64,000 nucleotides of DNA from positions 19,420-83,419 of the forward strand of contig WGNA01000012.1 in the NCBI GenBank assembly GCA_016124755.1, in the 5' to 3' direction. This document shows positions 19,343 through 28,210 of this stretch, in pieces (positions within the stretch are counted from its first letter, which is position 1; each line of letters begins with the position of its first letter). Below the pieces are notes generated by a model, which had not been told where the DNA came from, did no database searches, and worked only from the letters and a program-made list of their open reading frames with translations. Source of the DNA: Bacteroidota bacterium (GTDB lineage: Bacteria > Bacteroidota > Bacteroidia > NS11-12g > UBA9320). Made by a program: the position numbers and the translations under genes.

Positions 19343-19691
19343 AATGCTTCTCCTTGTCATTAACCCAAAATTATAAATTGGTTTGGGGATCGATGTACTA
19401 TCTCTTTTCTCACTTTTTTCTTGATAAAAAAGTAAGCAAAAAATCAAGTCGGAAAGAAAGCTGCCCAAGCGCCCTTTATCATTTGTTGAAAATCTGGGGA
19501 AAGAAGTGTCAAGCACTTTCCCGATTTTCTACCAAATGACAAATTCCCGCCGGGGCTATCCCGCCTTTCCGACGGCCCACACACGCGATCCTATTCTTGT
19601 TTTAGGATCCACTTCGCACAGTTCATTTTGGTTTTGTTAATACTAAAATTTAAAGGTTCCACAAGTTGGTGTAATTGGGCGGAGAAACATT
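19343..19691 (-). mobile_element. MITE-like structured repeat, copy 2
   Basis: A well-preserved 349-bp copy. The termini are AATGCTTCTCC at the left and GGAGAAACATT at the right, with inner TIR words related to ACACCAA. Nested inside are the T-rich palindrome at 19422-19443, GTCGGAAAG (19448-19456) facing CTTTCCGAC (19565-19573), and a 61-bp hairpin at 19479-19539. That hairpin pairs TCATTTG / CAAATGA, GAAAATC / GATTTTC and GGGAAAG / CTTTCCC. A further 7-bp hairpin, GATCCTA / TAGGATC, lies near the right end. Short frames inside it are repeat-derived. About 160 bases between it and the next gene hold nothing I recognise. Confidence 0.85.
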
Positions 19692-19855
19692 AAAACATAA
19701 ATAGAGTGATAAATGGGATGAAAAATATCCTTGACTAAATATATTTCACTAATTGAAGCATCATCACCTCAAAGCCGACACAATTCATCAACTGTTCAAA
19801 ACCGACTTGCCGTATATCGCCCGGATTTATTCTAACTTTAACACCTCATTGAAAG

Positions 19856-21472
19856 ATGCCTATTTTGAAAACTTTTATACACCACAACTGCAACTCAGTT
19901 CGTAATTCATACCTGAAACGATTTTATCTGCCGGTGCTTTTACTGATCATTTTTTCGGCTCCGAGAATTGTTTCTGCACACGGCTCCACCTGGACCGATA
20001 GCATCGCCTGTATAATTTACAACCACTGTTCGAGCTGCCACAATCCAAAGGGAATCGCGCCTTTTTCGCTCACCACCTACAACGAAGTTTATGCGAACCG
20101 GAACTCGATTTACGAATCGGTGAAGGCCAACAATATGCCTCCGTTTCCTCCCGATGAATCAAAGGTTGCGTATGCACATGCCAATACATTAACCGAACAC
20201 GAGAAAGAAGAAATTCTCACCTGGATATTGGGTTTTGCTCCGCTGGGTGATCCTGACAAAGTTCCCGATCCGCCGGTGTTCAAAGACCAGTATGAAATCT
20301 CCGATCCCGACCTCATTGTAAAACTTCCGACCTACACGGTGAATACCGATGATGATGAATACCGGGCCTTCGTAATTCCGCTGAACAATCCAGAAGAGAA
20401 ATTTATCGCTGCTTATGAATTTGTTCCCGGCAACCGCGAAATTGTTCACCACGCCATTATTTTTCAGGACACGACTAAGGTTCCGCTTCAACTCGATCAG
20501 GCAGATCCGGATCCCGGTTATATTGCTTTTGGCGGTACCGGTTCGGATAATTCCACGCTTTTAGGTGGTTATACGCCCGGACAAAGTGCTTCAATTCATC
20601 CCGCTGGTTTCGGGAATTTGCTTTACAAACAAACCTATCTGGTGGTTCAGATGCATTATCCCGGGGGAATTAGTAATGCTGTTGACTCGTCGCACATCCG
20701 TATTAAATATGCCAGTGGAAAGGTTCGTGAAATAATTACCGTCGCGGCTCTCGAACATCAGAATACCTTACTAAACGGCCCGTTGGTGATTCCGGCCGAT
20801 TCGGTAAAAACTTTTTATAACAAAGCCACCACTCCACTTACCGCGACGGTATTGGCCGTTTTACCGCACATGCATTTGTTGGGGAAAAGCATTAAGGCAT
20901 ACGGTATCACACCGGCGAAAGACACAATTCCTTTTGTTGATATTCCGAAATGGGATTTTCACTGGCAGGGTTTCTACACATTTAAAAAACCGATTATTCT
21001 GCCAATCGGAACTACGTTGCGTGGAGAAGCCACATACGACAACACCAGTGATAATCTCGACAATCCCAATCACCCTCCCAAAACTGTAAGTCTCGGAGAA
21101 GGAACAGACGACGAAATGTTCCTGGTCTTTTTCTCCTTTGCATTTTATCAACCCGGTGATGAAAATCTGGTTGTCGATCCGAATGATCACTGGCCACATA
21201 CGATGTGTCAGGCTGTTTCTTCGGTTGAAAATCTGAACACAGATAATGATCTTTTAATTTTCCCGAATCCGGCGACCGGTTTCATTAATATTCATTCCGG
21301 AAAAAGTATTCAATCGATTGAAGTTTTGAGAGCCGACGGAGTTTCGGTATTGCAAAATCAAAATCCGCAACCAACCGATTTTAACATTAATATTTCCAAG
21401 CCGGGTTTGTACTGGATTAAAATTATTTCAAAAGATGGAATTCAGGAAGTGAGGAAAGTTGTGGTGGAGTGA
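19856..21472 (+). CDS. Secreted haem c plus copper type II monooxygenase-like protein, T9SS type-A
   Basis: A 538-residue protein with a signal peptide ending near VSA-H41. A c-type haem site CSSCH lies at residues 58-62, in a short cytochrome domain with NMPPFPPD as a likely axial-methionine region. The middle resembles the two-domain copper type II, ascorbate-dependent monooxygenase fold: REIVHHAIIF (paired histidines), MHYPGG, and VLPHMHLLGKSIKAYG (HxH site). The C-terminus NDLLIFPNPATGFINI...GLYWIKIIS is a T9SS type-A sorting signal. It is probably an exported redox enzyme; the substrate is unknown. The next gene, also T9SS-tailed, follows after about 70 bases. Confidence 0.85.
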   Translation: MPILKTFIHHNCNSVRNSYLKRFYLPVLLLIIFSAPRIVSAHGSTWTDSIACIIYNHCSSCHNPKGIAPFSLTTYNEVYANRNSIYESVKANNMPPFPPDESKVAYAHANTLTEHEKEEILTWILGFAPLGDPDKVPDPPVFKDQYEISDPDLIVKLPTYTVNTDDDEYRAFVIPLNNPEEKFIAAYEFVPGNREIVHHAIIFQDTTKVPLQLDQADPDPGYIAFGGTGSDNSTLLGGYTPGQSASIHPAGFGNLLYKQTYLVVQMHYPGGISNAVDSSHIRIKYASGKVREIITVAALEHQNTLLNGPLVIPADSVKTFYNKATTPLTATVLAVLPHMHLLGKSIKAYGITPAKDTIPFVDIPKWDFHWQGFYTFKKPIILPIGTTLRGEATYDNTSDNLDNPNHPPKTVSLGEGTDDEMFLVFFSFAFYQPGDENLVVDPNDHWPHTMCQAVSSVENLNTDNDLLIFPNPATGFINIHSGKSIQSIEVLRADGVSVLQNQNPQPTDFNINISKPGLYWIKIISKDGIQEVRKVVVE

Positions 21473-21541
21473 ATCGGGAAGTACTTTTACCTGCGTTTTT
21501 ACTAATTGTTTCTGTGGTGTATATTAGGTCAAAGCACTGTT

Positions 21542-23275
21542 ATGAAACGAGCCATTTTTACCTTTTTATTTATAGCCTTATTTTTCGCAGCGTTCTCTCA
21601 GAAACTTGAATGGGCATACAGTTTTAAAAATGCAAACATTCAGGACGTTGCCGGATCAATTGCATCCAACGGAGAAGAATTTGCCGTAACCGGAACCATC
21701 GTGAACAACTTTAGTGTTGATCTTAAAAATCACGACGATGCCTTTAAAGCTAAAAAATGTTTCATCGCCCGATATGATAAAAATGCCAATATAAAATGGG
21801 TTTTGGAACAACCCGGTGGCGGAACCAACCCGCGAATCAACACAATGACCATGGATCAGGAAGGAAATTTATATACTTCCGGTTTCTTTTCTGGAACTCT
21901 CGACTTTGATCCTTCTGCAGCCAAATCAGAATACACCGCGGCAGGTCTGGATGCCTTTGTTCAAAAATTAGATAAAGACGGAAATCTGAAATGGGTTGCA
22001 CACACCAACACCAGTGCTCAGCCAACGCACATTGCCTTAAAAAGTAATGGAAATGTGGTGATTCTGGGTCGCAGTCAAAACGGTGCAACCGCAACCCTCG
22101 ATGGAGGTATGACAGTAACACTGGAACAAGGTGTTTTCATTGTTGAAGTTTCGGCTGATGGAAAAGTAATCGGTGCTTATTCACTCGCTACACCGGCTTC
22201 TTTCTCAACCGCCGTTGCTTTGGGAATTACAAGTCAGGACGAAATTGTTGTGGCCGCTTCCGTTGATGGTGCCATGAATATCGATTTAAAAGGAGGCAAT
22301 AACTGGGATACTTCCGTGAAAGCATACGACGCTCTGATCGCTGTTTATTCTTCAACGTTTGAATATAAATGGCATAAAGTATTCGGCGATATCGACAACG
22401 GGCAACCCGGAGGTTGGGATGCCATCCGCTCTATAGTTTGTGATAAAGAAAATAATATTTACGCAACAGGATATTTTACCTGGACTACTGATTTCGACCC
22501 GGATAAAAATCCCGGTAGTTTTGTTCGTGAAGCCGGCACGTATAACGGAAGTCAGTCACCCGACGGTTTCATTATTAAATATAATTCATCAGGTGAAATT
22601 CAATGGGTTCAGGACATGGGCGGACATGAAGCAATTCCAAAGAACAGAAGTGCTGATGTTAACCTTTTTGATATGGTATTAAAAGACAATCATCTGGTGG
22701 CTTACGGTGAAATGTCGGGGCAGGGAGATTTTGACGGAAGTGCCGATACGTTTATGATTCGGACAAAGGATTATGGGGTCGGGCTTTGCTTTGTTGAATA
22801 CACTACCAACGGAACATTTGAAAATGCGTGGTTAGCAGATGGTGTTTCCTCCAATGAAAAAAGTACGGGAATAGAATTACTCAGCTCCGGTGTGGTGGCT
22901 TTTGGAACGTTCAACGGCTCGTTTGATCCGGATCCAACCGAAAAGGAATATTTGCTCAAAACGGATTCTACCGGCCCATTGCCCCAATGGGATAACGATC
23001 TTTTTGTAGTGCATTATAATCTCGATTTTATCACAGATGGAATTCCAGTTTTTGCTAAAACCACCTCGGTTTATCCAAATCCCACCAACGGTTTTATTCA
23101 TATTAATGAAGCCGGATTAAACGGAAAAAAATTCGAAATAATTAATGTTAACGGGACTATTTTAAAACAAGGAATTATTGTGAATGATATTGATTTGTCG
23201 GATCTTGGAAGTGGTATATACATTTTGAGTTTCCCGGATTCCGGGTATCTTCCATTGCGAGTTGTGGTTCGTTGA
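21542..23275 (+). CDS. Secreted beta-propeller (SBBP-like repeat) protein, T9SS type-A
   Basis: A 577-residue protein. I start it at MKRAIFTFLFIALFFAAFS, which gives a normal signal peptide cleaved before QKLEW; an upstream in-frame start adds 12 residues in front of it. The body repeats the unit found in SBBP propellers, for example WVLEQPGGG...MTMDQEGNLYTSGFFSG, then LDFDPSAAKS; IVCDKENNIYATGYFTWTTD; and IKYNSSGEIQWVQDMGG. The C-terminus SVYPNPTNGFIHINE...GIYILSFPDSG is a T9SS type-A signal. It is likely a surface or extracellular protein, possibly co-expressed with the preceding haem/copper protein. No catalytic residues recognised. Confidence 0.88.
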   Translation: MKRAIFTFLFIALFFAAFSQKLEWAYSFKNANIQDVAGSIASNGEEFAVTGTIVNNFSVDLKNHDDAFKAKKCFIARYDKNANIKWVLEQPGGGTNPRINTMTMDQEGNLYTSGFFSGTLDFDPSAAKSEYTAAGLDAFVQKLDKDGNLKWVAHTNTSAQPTHIALKSNGNVVILGRSQNGATATLDGGMTVTLEQGVFIVEVSADGKVIGAYSLATPASFSTAVALGITSQDEIVVAASVDGAMNIDLKGGNNWDTSVKAYDALIAVYSSTFEYKWHKVFGDIDNGQPGGWDAIRSIVCDKENNIYATGYFTWTTDFDPDKNPGSFVREAGTYNGSQSPDGFIIKYNSSGEIQWVQDMGGHEAIPKNRSADVNLFDMVLKDNHLVAYGEMSGQGDFDGSADTFMIRTKDYGVGLCFVEYTTNGTFENAWLADGVSSNEKSTGIELLSSGVVAFGTFNGSFDPDPTEKEYLLKTDSTGPLPQWDNDLFVVHYNLDFITDGIPVFAKTTSVYPNPTNGFIHINEAGLNGKKFEIINVNGTILKQGIIVNDIDLSDLGSGIYILSFPDSGYLPLRVVVR

Positions 23276-23359
23276 AAATTCTTTGTTTCCTTATATGCGT
23301 TGGCTTCATCGTTTCTTGTCAACCCAAAAACAAAACGCCAAAAGAAATAGTTAGAGACG

Positions 23360-23500
23360 ATGAAGAATAAAGAAAAGAACTTCGATACGGTGAAATTCTT
23401 TCAACAAGTGAAAGAAAAAATTGCCAAAGAAACCAAAGACATGACTTTCGAAGAGTTTAAAAAATACATGGAGACTCGACGATTGAAAACGACAAAATAA
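23360..23500 (+). CDS. Small antitoxin-like protein, apparently orphan
   Basis: A 46-residue ORF, with NFDTVKFFQQVKEKIAKETK followed by DMTFEEFKKYMETR. This pattern (short, charged, a VKFF-type stretch and a central MTFEEFKKY helix) resembles small antitoxins encoded just upstream of RelE- or PIN-type toxins in Bacteroidota and cyanobacteria; that is recognition by eye. No toxin gene follows. The next ~300 bases up to the sigma factor hold an imperfect inverted repeat and very A/T-rich DNA. It may be a remnant of a lost module. Confidence 0.5.
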   Translation: MKNKEKNFDTVKFFQQVKEKIAKETKDMTFEEFKKYMETRRLKTTK

Positions 23501-23519
23501 AAAGGTCGATGGTACAACA

Positions 23520-23633
23520 TCAAGCATAAAATATAGCGGGTTTTCTGCTCAGGATCCCGCCATGCTTTCTATACTTTTTTTCTACTCGGTGGAATGGAAA
23601 GTACGAACTTAAACCGCTAGATATCATGCTTGA
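23520..23633. repeat. Imperfect inverted repeat downstream of the small antitoxin-like ORF
   Basis: The left arm TCAAGCATaaaATATagCGG (from 23520) faces the right arm (23611-23633), whose reverse complement reads TCAAGCATgATATctAGCGG. About 70 bases separate the arms. It could be a folded RNA, the scar of a small element, or the remains of the missing toxin region. I see no coding frame in it that I can support. Confidence 0.5.
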
Positions 23634-23811
23634 AACCCGTTGAAATGAACATCGAACAAGCAGCGATTTTGCAGAAATTAAAATTCCAATAACGAAACAG
23701 CAAGGATTCCCGTACTTTCCCAATAATTCATTTTTTAATTTTTTTCATTCTTTAATTTTTTAATTTTTTCAGGTGACCTTTCACCCATTCGAACATTAAA
23801 CCCTGTACGAC

Positions 23812-24363
23812 ATGAAAAACACAGAAATAATTGAGCAGATCCGTACGGGGAATCACCGGCATGTGCACCGGCTGTACAATCACTTTCCAAAAATCAGGAA
23901 GTGGCTTATGAAGAGCGGTTGTGAGCGAAACCAAACCCGGGATATTTTTCAGGAAGCCTTGCTCTTGTTTTGTTTGAAATGTCGCAAACCAGACTTCGAA
24001 CTAACGGCTTCCATTGAGACGTATTTATTTTCGGTCTGCAAATTCATGTATTACAATCAGGCTAGAAAGGATGCCAAATTTATTTCGGATGTCGATCCGG
24101 AAATGCTTCAGGAAATCACGGCAGAATACGAGGATCATGTGAAAAAGGAAAGGCGGCTGGCCTATGCTTTTATGGCACTGGAAGCCATTTCAGAAAGATG
24201 CCGCGAAGTGTTAAAACTCTTTTACATCGGTAAACAAAGCATGGCCGACATCGCTTTAAAACTGAACTACAGGAATGAAGCCGTTGCAAAGAATCAGAAG
24301 TACAAGTGTCTGAATCTGGCGAAGGAAAAAACAATGGAATTCTCAAAAACCCTTAATGCCTAA
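23812..24363 (+). CDS. ECF-type RNA polymerase sigma factor
   Basis: A 183-residue sigma-70 family protein of the extracytoplasmic-function type. Region 2 covers about residues 20-90 (DIFQEALLLFCLKCRK, then the core-binding and -10 region ETYLFSVCKFMYYNQARKD). Region 4 covers about 120-170 (LEAISERCREVLKLFYIGK, then the helix-turn-helix SMADIALKLNYRNEAVAKNQ). No region 1 or 3 is present. The following gene begins 3 bases after the stop and has an anti-sigma-like N-terminus, so the pair is probably a sigma/anti-sigma signalling unit. The regulated promoters are not identifiable here. Confidence 0.9.
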   Translation: MKNTEIIEQIRTGNHRHVHRLYNHFPKIRKWLMKSGCERNQTRDIFQEALLLFCLKCRKPDFELTASIETYLFSVCKFMYYNQARKDAKFISDVDPEMLQEITAEYEDHVKKERRLAYAFMALEAISERCREVLKLFYIGKQSMADIALKLNYRNEAVAKNQKYKCLNLAKEKTMEFSKTLNA

Positions 24364-24366
24364 GCC

Positions 24367-26493
24367 ATGGAAGAATTACTCGAAAAATATGTATTAAATC
24401 AACTCACCGGTTCCGAAAAAGCGGACTTCGAAACCCGACTTCAATCGGATGCAAAATTGGCTGAACAAGTTCGGGTTTTCCGCGATTTGATGGAAGCTTC
24501 GGAAATTAATTATGTAAAACAAGGCATTCAATCGGCGCAGACGCAATATCAATGGCGGCTCCGTTTGAAATACGCGGCGTTTGCTTTAACGGCCGTAATA
24601 GTTGCCGTCGCATTTTATTTTTTAATTTCTAAAAATTCGAATCCCAAGAAATCGGTAACAGCCGAATTAACTCCGGTTTCTTCAATTACTATCAATTCGG
24701 AAAAAGACACGGTAATTGAAACAGAAAAGGGAATGCTTCTGATGATTCCGGCTAATTGCTTTGTAGATTCTTCCGGAAATTCGCTGAAAGAAATTCAATT
24801 GCAAATTCGGGAAGTATTCAGCGCATCCGATATTATAAAATCCGGACTCGAAACCCTGTCGGACAGCAACCTCCTTGAAACAGCCGGCATGTTTCACATC
24901 CGGGCATTTTCGGGGAGTTCGTCGTTATCCATCAAAACGGGAAAAGAAATTTTAGTTCAGGTTCCAACAAAGGAAATTCAACCCGGTATGATGCTTTTCG
25001 ACGGACTGGAAACCGACGGAGAAGTGAACTGGATAAATCCCAAACCGATTAAAAAATACATCCTTAATCTGCCGTTCGAGGATCTCAATTTTTATCCACC
25101 CGGATTCTTGAAAAAGGTTTCGGAATTGGGTTTTGATGCATCGGATCGTGCATTCAACGATAGTCTGTATTATTCTTTTGAATGCGGTAAAGCTGCCCTT
25201 CATCAGGAAATACAATACGAAAGTGAGGATGCTGTACAAACATCAGTAATTGCTTTACCAAAGAAATTTAGTTTTAATGATGTTCAACCCCGTCTTAAAA
25301 AGCCTGAGAAGCAATCTGACTCAAGTAACGATGAAACATCACCAATCTTGAAAAAAGGAATTTGTCCGGCGGCTATTCATGCGCTTCAACAGGAATCCTT
25401 CGCCAAAACCTTTATTGCTAGTCGTGAATTTGAACAGAGACTTCAGGTAATTTTTAAAACCTGTGATGAGTCTTTATTGAATATCTATCTTTCACATCTC
25501 GACCAGGATTTATGGTATTCCGATTCGCTGGCAGCTCTTCAGTCTGCGGCATTATACAAAAAAGAGTTTCTGAATTTTGCCGCCGAAAAACTAACGAATA
25601 CGGAGAATGCAAATCCCGGTTTTGCAGCATTAGCAGAATATCACCACCGGAAAAAAGCCGCTTTTGACGAGGCAATCCGAAAGACCAATCAAGCTATTTG
25701 GGAACGGGAAAGAAAAGAAGATTCGACTGCCGTGCAAAGACGTTCCGAAAAATCGGAAAAGGAAAAAACCGATTTTATAGCCAATTATCTTAAAGAGTTA
25801 GATATCAATTTACGAGACGCTTGCCGACAAGCCGACATTTCGGAAAAGAAGATTTCTACAGTAAATAAATCATATTATACTTTTCCGGTAACATCCACCG
25901 GCTGGAAGAACATCGACCAATATGTTACAGACATTACCCGAAGTCGCAGCACCGGTAAATTCAAATATAATAACCGAGATATCGAACTGGTTTATCAAAC
26001 GTTGCAAGTGCAGATTACGGATGACCAAAGCTTTGATATTCTCAATTGTTATGTAATTCCCGACAGTTTATTTGCCTTTCAAAGACTGTCCAAATCCGGA
26101 AATTTTTATTCGGAAAAACTGAATGATCTTTTGCATTATTCTTTAGTCTGTGTCGGGAAAAAAGGCGGTCAGTTCTTTTATTACCGAAAGAATCTGGAAA
26201 CCAAAACCCAGCAAATTATTATTTCGCTAGATGCAATTAATGAAAAAGCACTTGATAAAAAATTAGCACGAATTAATCCACCGAATTCGAACTGGTCTTT
26301 GCTGAACGATCTGCAATATCAGCAGGAGGAATTCCTTTACCGAGATCAATTGGAGAAGCGAAAAAAGGATGCGGAAATCCAGGCTGAACTGAAAACAGTG
26401 ATCTGGCCTTGTTCTGATGGAGCTGAACCCGTAAATGGAAAGGGCACTCAGGGAGATGATGAAATAGCAGTTCTTAATACACTCAAGCCGTAA
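24367..26493 (+). CDS. Large single-pass membrane protein, probable anti-sigma partner
   Basis: A 708-residue protein. Residues 1-65 are cytoplasmic and resemble the start of anti-sigma factors (EELLEKYVLNQLTGSEKADF...RLQSDAKLAEQVRVFRDLME). One membrane helix follows (AAFALTAVIVAVAFYFLI, about residues 70-90), then over 600 residues outside the cytoplasm. The external part begins with a beta-rich unit (TVIETEKGMLLMIPANCFVDSS...VQIREVF-like), then a long charged, probably helical region. No zinc-binding HxxxCxxC motif is visible. The 3-base spacing to the ECF sigma gene supports a regulatory pair. The external domain is far larger than in typical anti-sigma factors and may be the sensor. Confidence 0.7.
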   Translation: MEELLEKYVLNQLTGSEKADFETRLQSDAKLAEQVRVFRDLMEASEINYVKQGIQSAQTQYQWRLRLKYAAFALTAVIVAVAFYFLISKNSNPKKSVTAELTPVSSITINSEKDTVIETEKGMLLMIPANCFVDSSGNSLKEIQLQIREVFSASDIIKSGLETLSDSNLLETAGMFHIRAFSGSSSLSIKTGKEILVQVPTKEIQPGMMLFDGLETDGEVNWINPKPIKKYILNLPFEDLNFYPPGFLKKVSELGFDASDRAFNDSLYYSFECGKAALHQEIQYESEDAVQTSVIALPKKFSFNDVQPRLKKPEKQSDSSNDETSPILKKGICPAAIHALQQESFAKTFIASREFEQRLQVIFKTCDESLLNIYLSHLDQDLWYSDSLAALQSAALYKKEFLNFAAEKLTNTENANPGFAALAEYHHRKKAAFDEAIRKTNQAIWERERKEDSTAVQRRSEKSEKEKTDFIANYLKELDINLRDACRQADISEKKISTVNKSYYTFPVTSTGWKNIDQYVTDITRSRSTGKFKYNNRDIELVYQTLQVQITDDQSFDILNCYVIPDSLFAFQRLSKSGNFYSEKLNDLLHYSLVCVGKKGGQFFYYRKNLETKTQQIIISLDAINEKALDKKLARINPPNSNWSLLNDLQYQQEEFLYRDQLEKRKKDAEIQAELKTVIWPCSDGAEPVNGKGTQGDDEIAVLNTLKP

Positions 26494-27328
26494 ACCCGAT
26501 TTTCCCTTTTGGTTTTTCTCTTAATGAATCAATTTGTTGGAGCAGATATCGGAACGATTGATCCAACTTCGAATCCAGTCGTTTGATCTCGTTTCGCAGA
26601 AATTCATTTTCCATCAGATACGATCGGTATTTTGAAAACGCCCGCATAATCTCAATATTCACCTGTATCGCTTTCTCTGATTTTAAAACGGAAGAGAGCA
26701 TGGCCACTCCCTGTTCTTTTAACACCATTGGTAATACAGATGAATATTTTGGATTAAATGCTTCTCCATGTGAATTCACCAAGATTGTAAATCGGTTTGG
26801 GTATCAATGAACAATCTCTTTTCTCACTTTTTTCTTGATAAAAAAGTAAGCAAAAAATCAAGTCGGAAAGAAAGCTGCCCAGGCGCCCTTTCTCATTTGT
26901 TGAAAATCTGGGAAAGAAGTGTCAAGCACTTTCCCGATTTTCTACCAAATGACAAATTCCCACCGGGTCTATCCCGCCTTTCCGACGGCCCACCCACGCG
27001 TTCCTATTCTTGTTTTAAGATCCGCTTCGCACATTTATTTTATTCTTTTAATACCAAAATGGAAGTGATCTAACATGTTGGTGTAATTAAGCGGAGAAAA
27101 CTTTCCAATATGCAACCGGTCACAAGTTGTGACCAGTTCGATCTTTTCATTTGCGTTGAGTACAAAGGCAAAATCATCCGGAAAGCGTTCCGCGTTCCTT
27201 TTTACCTGTTGCTTAAGGGCCTTGGTTGTTACACCGTACAATAAAGCAAGGTCGGCATCGACCATCACCTTCTTGTCCCGGAAAATAAAAATCAAGGTTC
27301 CAACTCCGGTCTGAATCATTTCTTTCAT
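26483..27328 (-). pseudogene. ORF6N-domain gene split by repeat copy 3
   Basis: The N-terminal part is at 27328-27104: TLIFIFRDKKVMVDADLALL, then YGVTTKALKQQVKRNAERFP, DDFAFVLNANEKIELVTTCD and RLHIGKF. This is the start of an ORF6N domain (phage/Roi-like DNA-binding). The C-terminal part is at about 26756-26483: NPKYSSVLPMVLKEQGVAML, then SSVLKSEKAIQVNIEIMRAF and a helical tail. Joined, they make a normal ORF6N protein of about 165 residues. Between them sits one whole repeat element (26757-27103), which brings in a stop after 22 foreign residues. The gene therefore appears inactivated by insertion. Its 3' end overlaps the tail of the membrane protein gene by 11 bases. Confidence 0.85.
26757..27103 (-). 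mobile_element. MITE-like structured repeat, copy 3, inserted in ORF6N gene
   Basis: A 347-bp copy with AATGCTTCTCC at the left and GGAGAAAACTT at the right. It has the same internal hairpins as copy 2 (TCATTTG / CAAATGA, GAAAATC / GATTTTC) and the same T-rich palindrome. It lies exactly between two halves of a recognisable gene, which is the best evidence in this window that the family moves as a unit. The flanks show no convincing target duplication beyond TTT. Confidence 0.88.
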
Positions 27329-27474
27329 GGTTTTAAATTTGGTTGGTGCAAATTAGAAAACCGATTAAATTTACTTGCGATTTAAAAAACCGAACGCTAC
27401 GTAAATTTTCCAACCGATGATATCGCACGCGCGTTTTAATTATAATTTTCACCTTCGCATTGAGTTGTTTAGGT

Positions 27475-28203
27475 ATGTTTGCTAACCGCCCCCTGTTTAC
27501 ATTTCTTCTCTTCTTCAACGGAGTTACATTCGGACTATCGATTCCTGAAGATTCTGTAAAAACTTCCGGAGTGTGTTATTTTATTAAGGTTGAAGGCAGT
27601 AAAAGCATTCTCGAAAATTTTGGAGAAACCCATATTAAAAACCGACCGCCAAGTCCGTTCGATGTGCTTGGCTATTTAAGTCCATCTCTCGGATTCGGAA
27701 TTTCAATTCCATCAAAATTGGGGAATATGCCATTTCGCTGGTGCCCGCATATTATGGTTAGTGGCAGTCATGAAGTATATAATTATTGGTATGATACATT
27801 TTATTATGACCCGGTTAGCCAGATTAATTATCCCTATACCAAGGAGAAATATGTTACGGTAAACAAACTTTTCATTCAATTCAGGAATGATCTTAAAATA
27901 CCTATTTCCGATCGTTATTTTTTAGGACCGGTTATTCAATTCGATTACAGAATTTTGGAATTAATACCCACACGTGCACAGGAACTTGAACGTTTAGGAA
28001 TTTATTCTGAAAGTGCAAACCGACTTTTAAGACATCCTCGGGGAGATGTTAAACTTGGTCTGAACGGTGGGGTAAGTATGAAACGAAGATGGCAATTCCA
28101 ACTCACAGCCGCTTATGGTTTGCTGAATCGTATTTCATTTGGAAACACAAATTCGTGGCATTATTTACAGACCAATATTTCTTTTAGTTACAGCCTGAAA
28201 TAA
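27475..28203 (+). CDS. Exported hypothetical protein, possible outer-membrane beta-barrel
   Basis: A 242-residue protein starting MFANRPLFTFLLFFNGVTFG, a plausible signal peptide. A TTG five codons upstream is less likely. The remainder is rich in aromatic residues and alternating strands (YLSPSLGFGISIPSKLG, YFLGPVIQFDYRILEL, VKLGLNGGVSMKRRWQFQL, LQTNISFSYSLK). It ends in a hydrophobic/aromatic strand, as outer-membrane barrels do. The PorT/OMP_b-brl type is possible. Function unknown. A TAATTTTC box lies about 35 bases upstream. It ends 7 bases before the convergent alaS stop. Confidence 0.65.
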   Translation: MFANRPLFTFLLFFNGVTFGLSIPEDSVKTSGVCYFIKVEGSKSILENFGETHIKNRPPSPFDVLGYLSPSLGFGISIPSKLGNMPFRWCPHIMVSGSHEVYNYWYDTFYYDPVSQINYPYTKEKYVTVNKLFIQFRNDLKIPISDRYFLGPVIQFDYRILELIPTRAQELERLGIYSESANRLLRHPRGDVKLGLNGGVSMKRRWQFQLTAAYGLLNRISFGNTNSWHYLQTNISFSYSLK

Positions 28204-28210
28204 ATTGGTT

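Noticed and set aside
19354..19539. Small frames inside the repeats (also 26807-27073 and 55384-55575) with the shared peptide SHFFLDKKVSKKSSRK
   Set aside because: They occur only inside the DNA repeat, sit on either strand relative to neighbours, have no start context, and change length and tail from copy to copy. The similarity comes from the repeat DNA, not from a protein.
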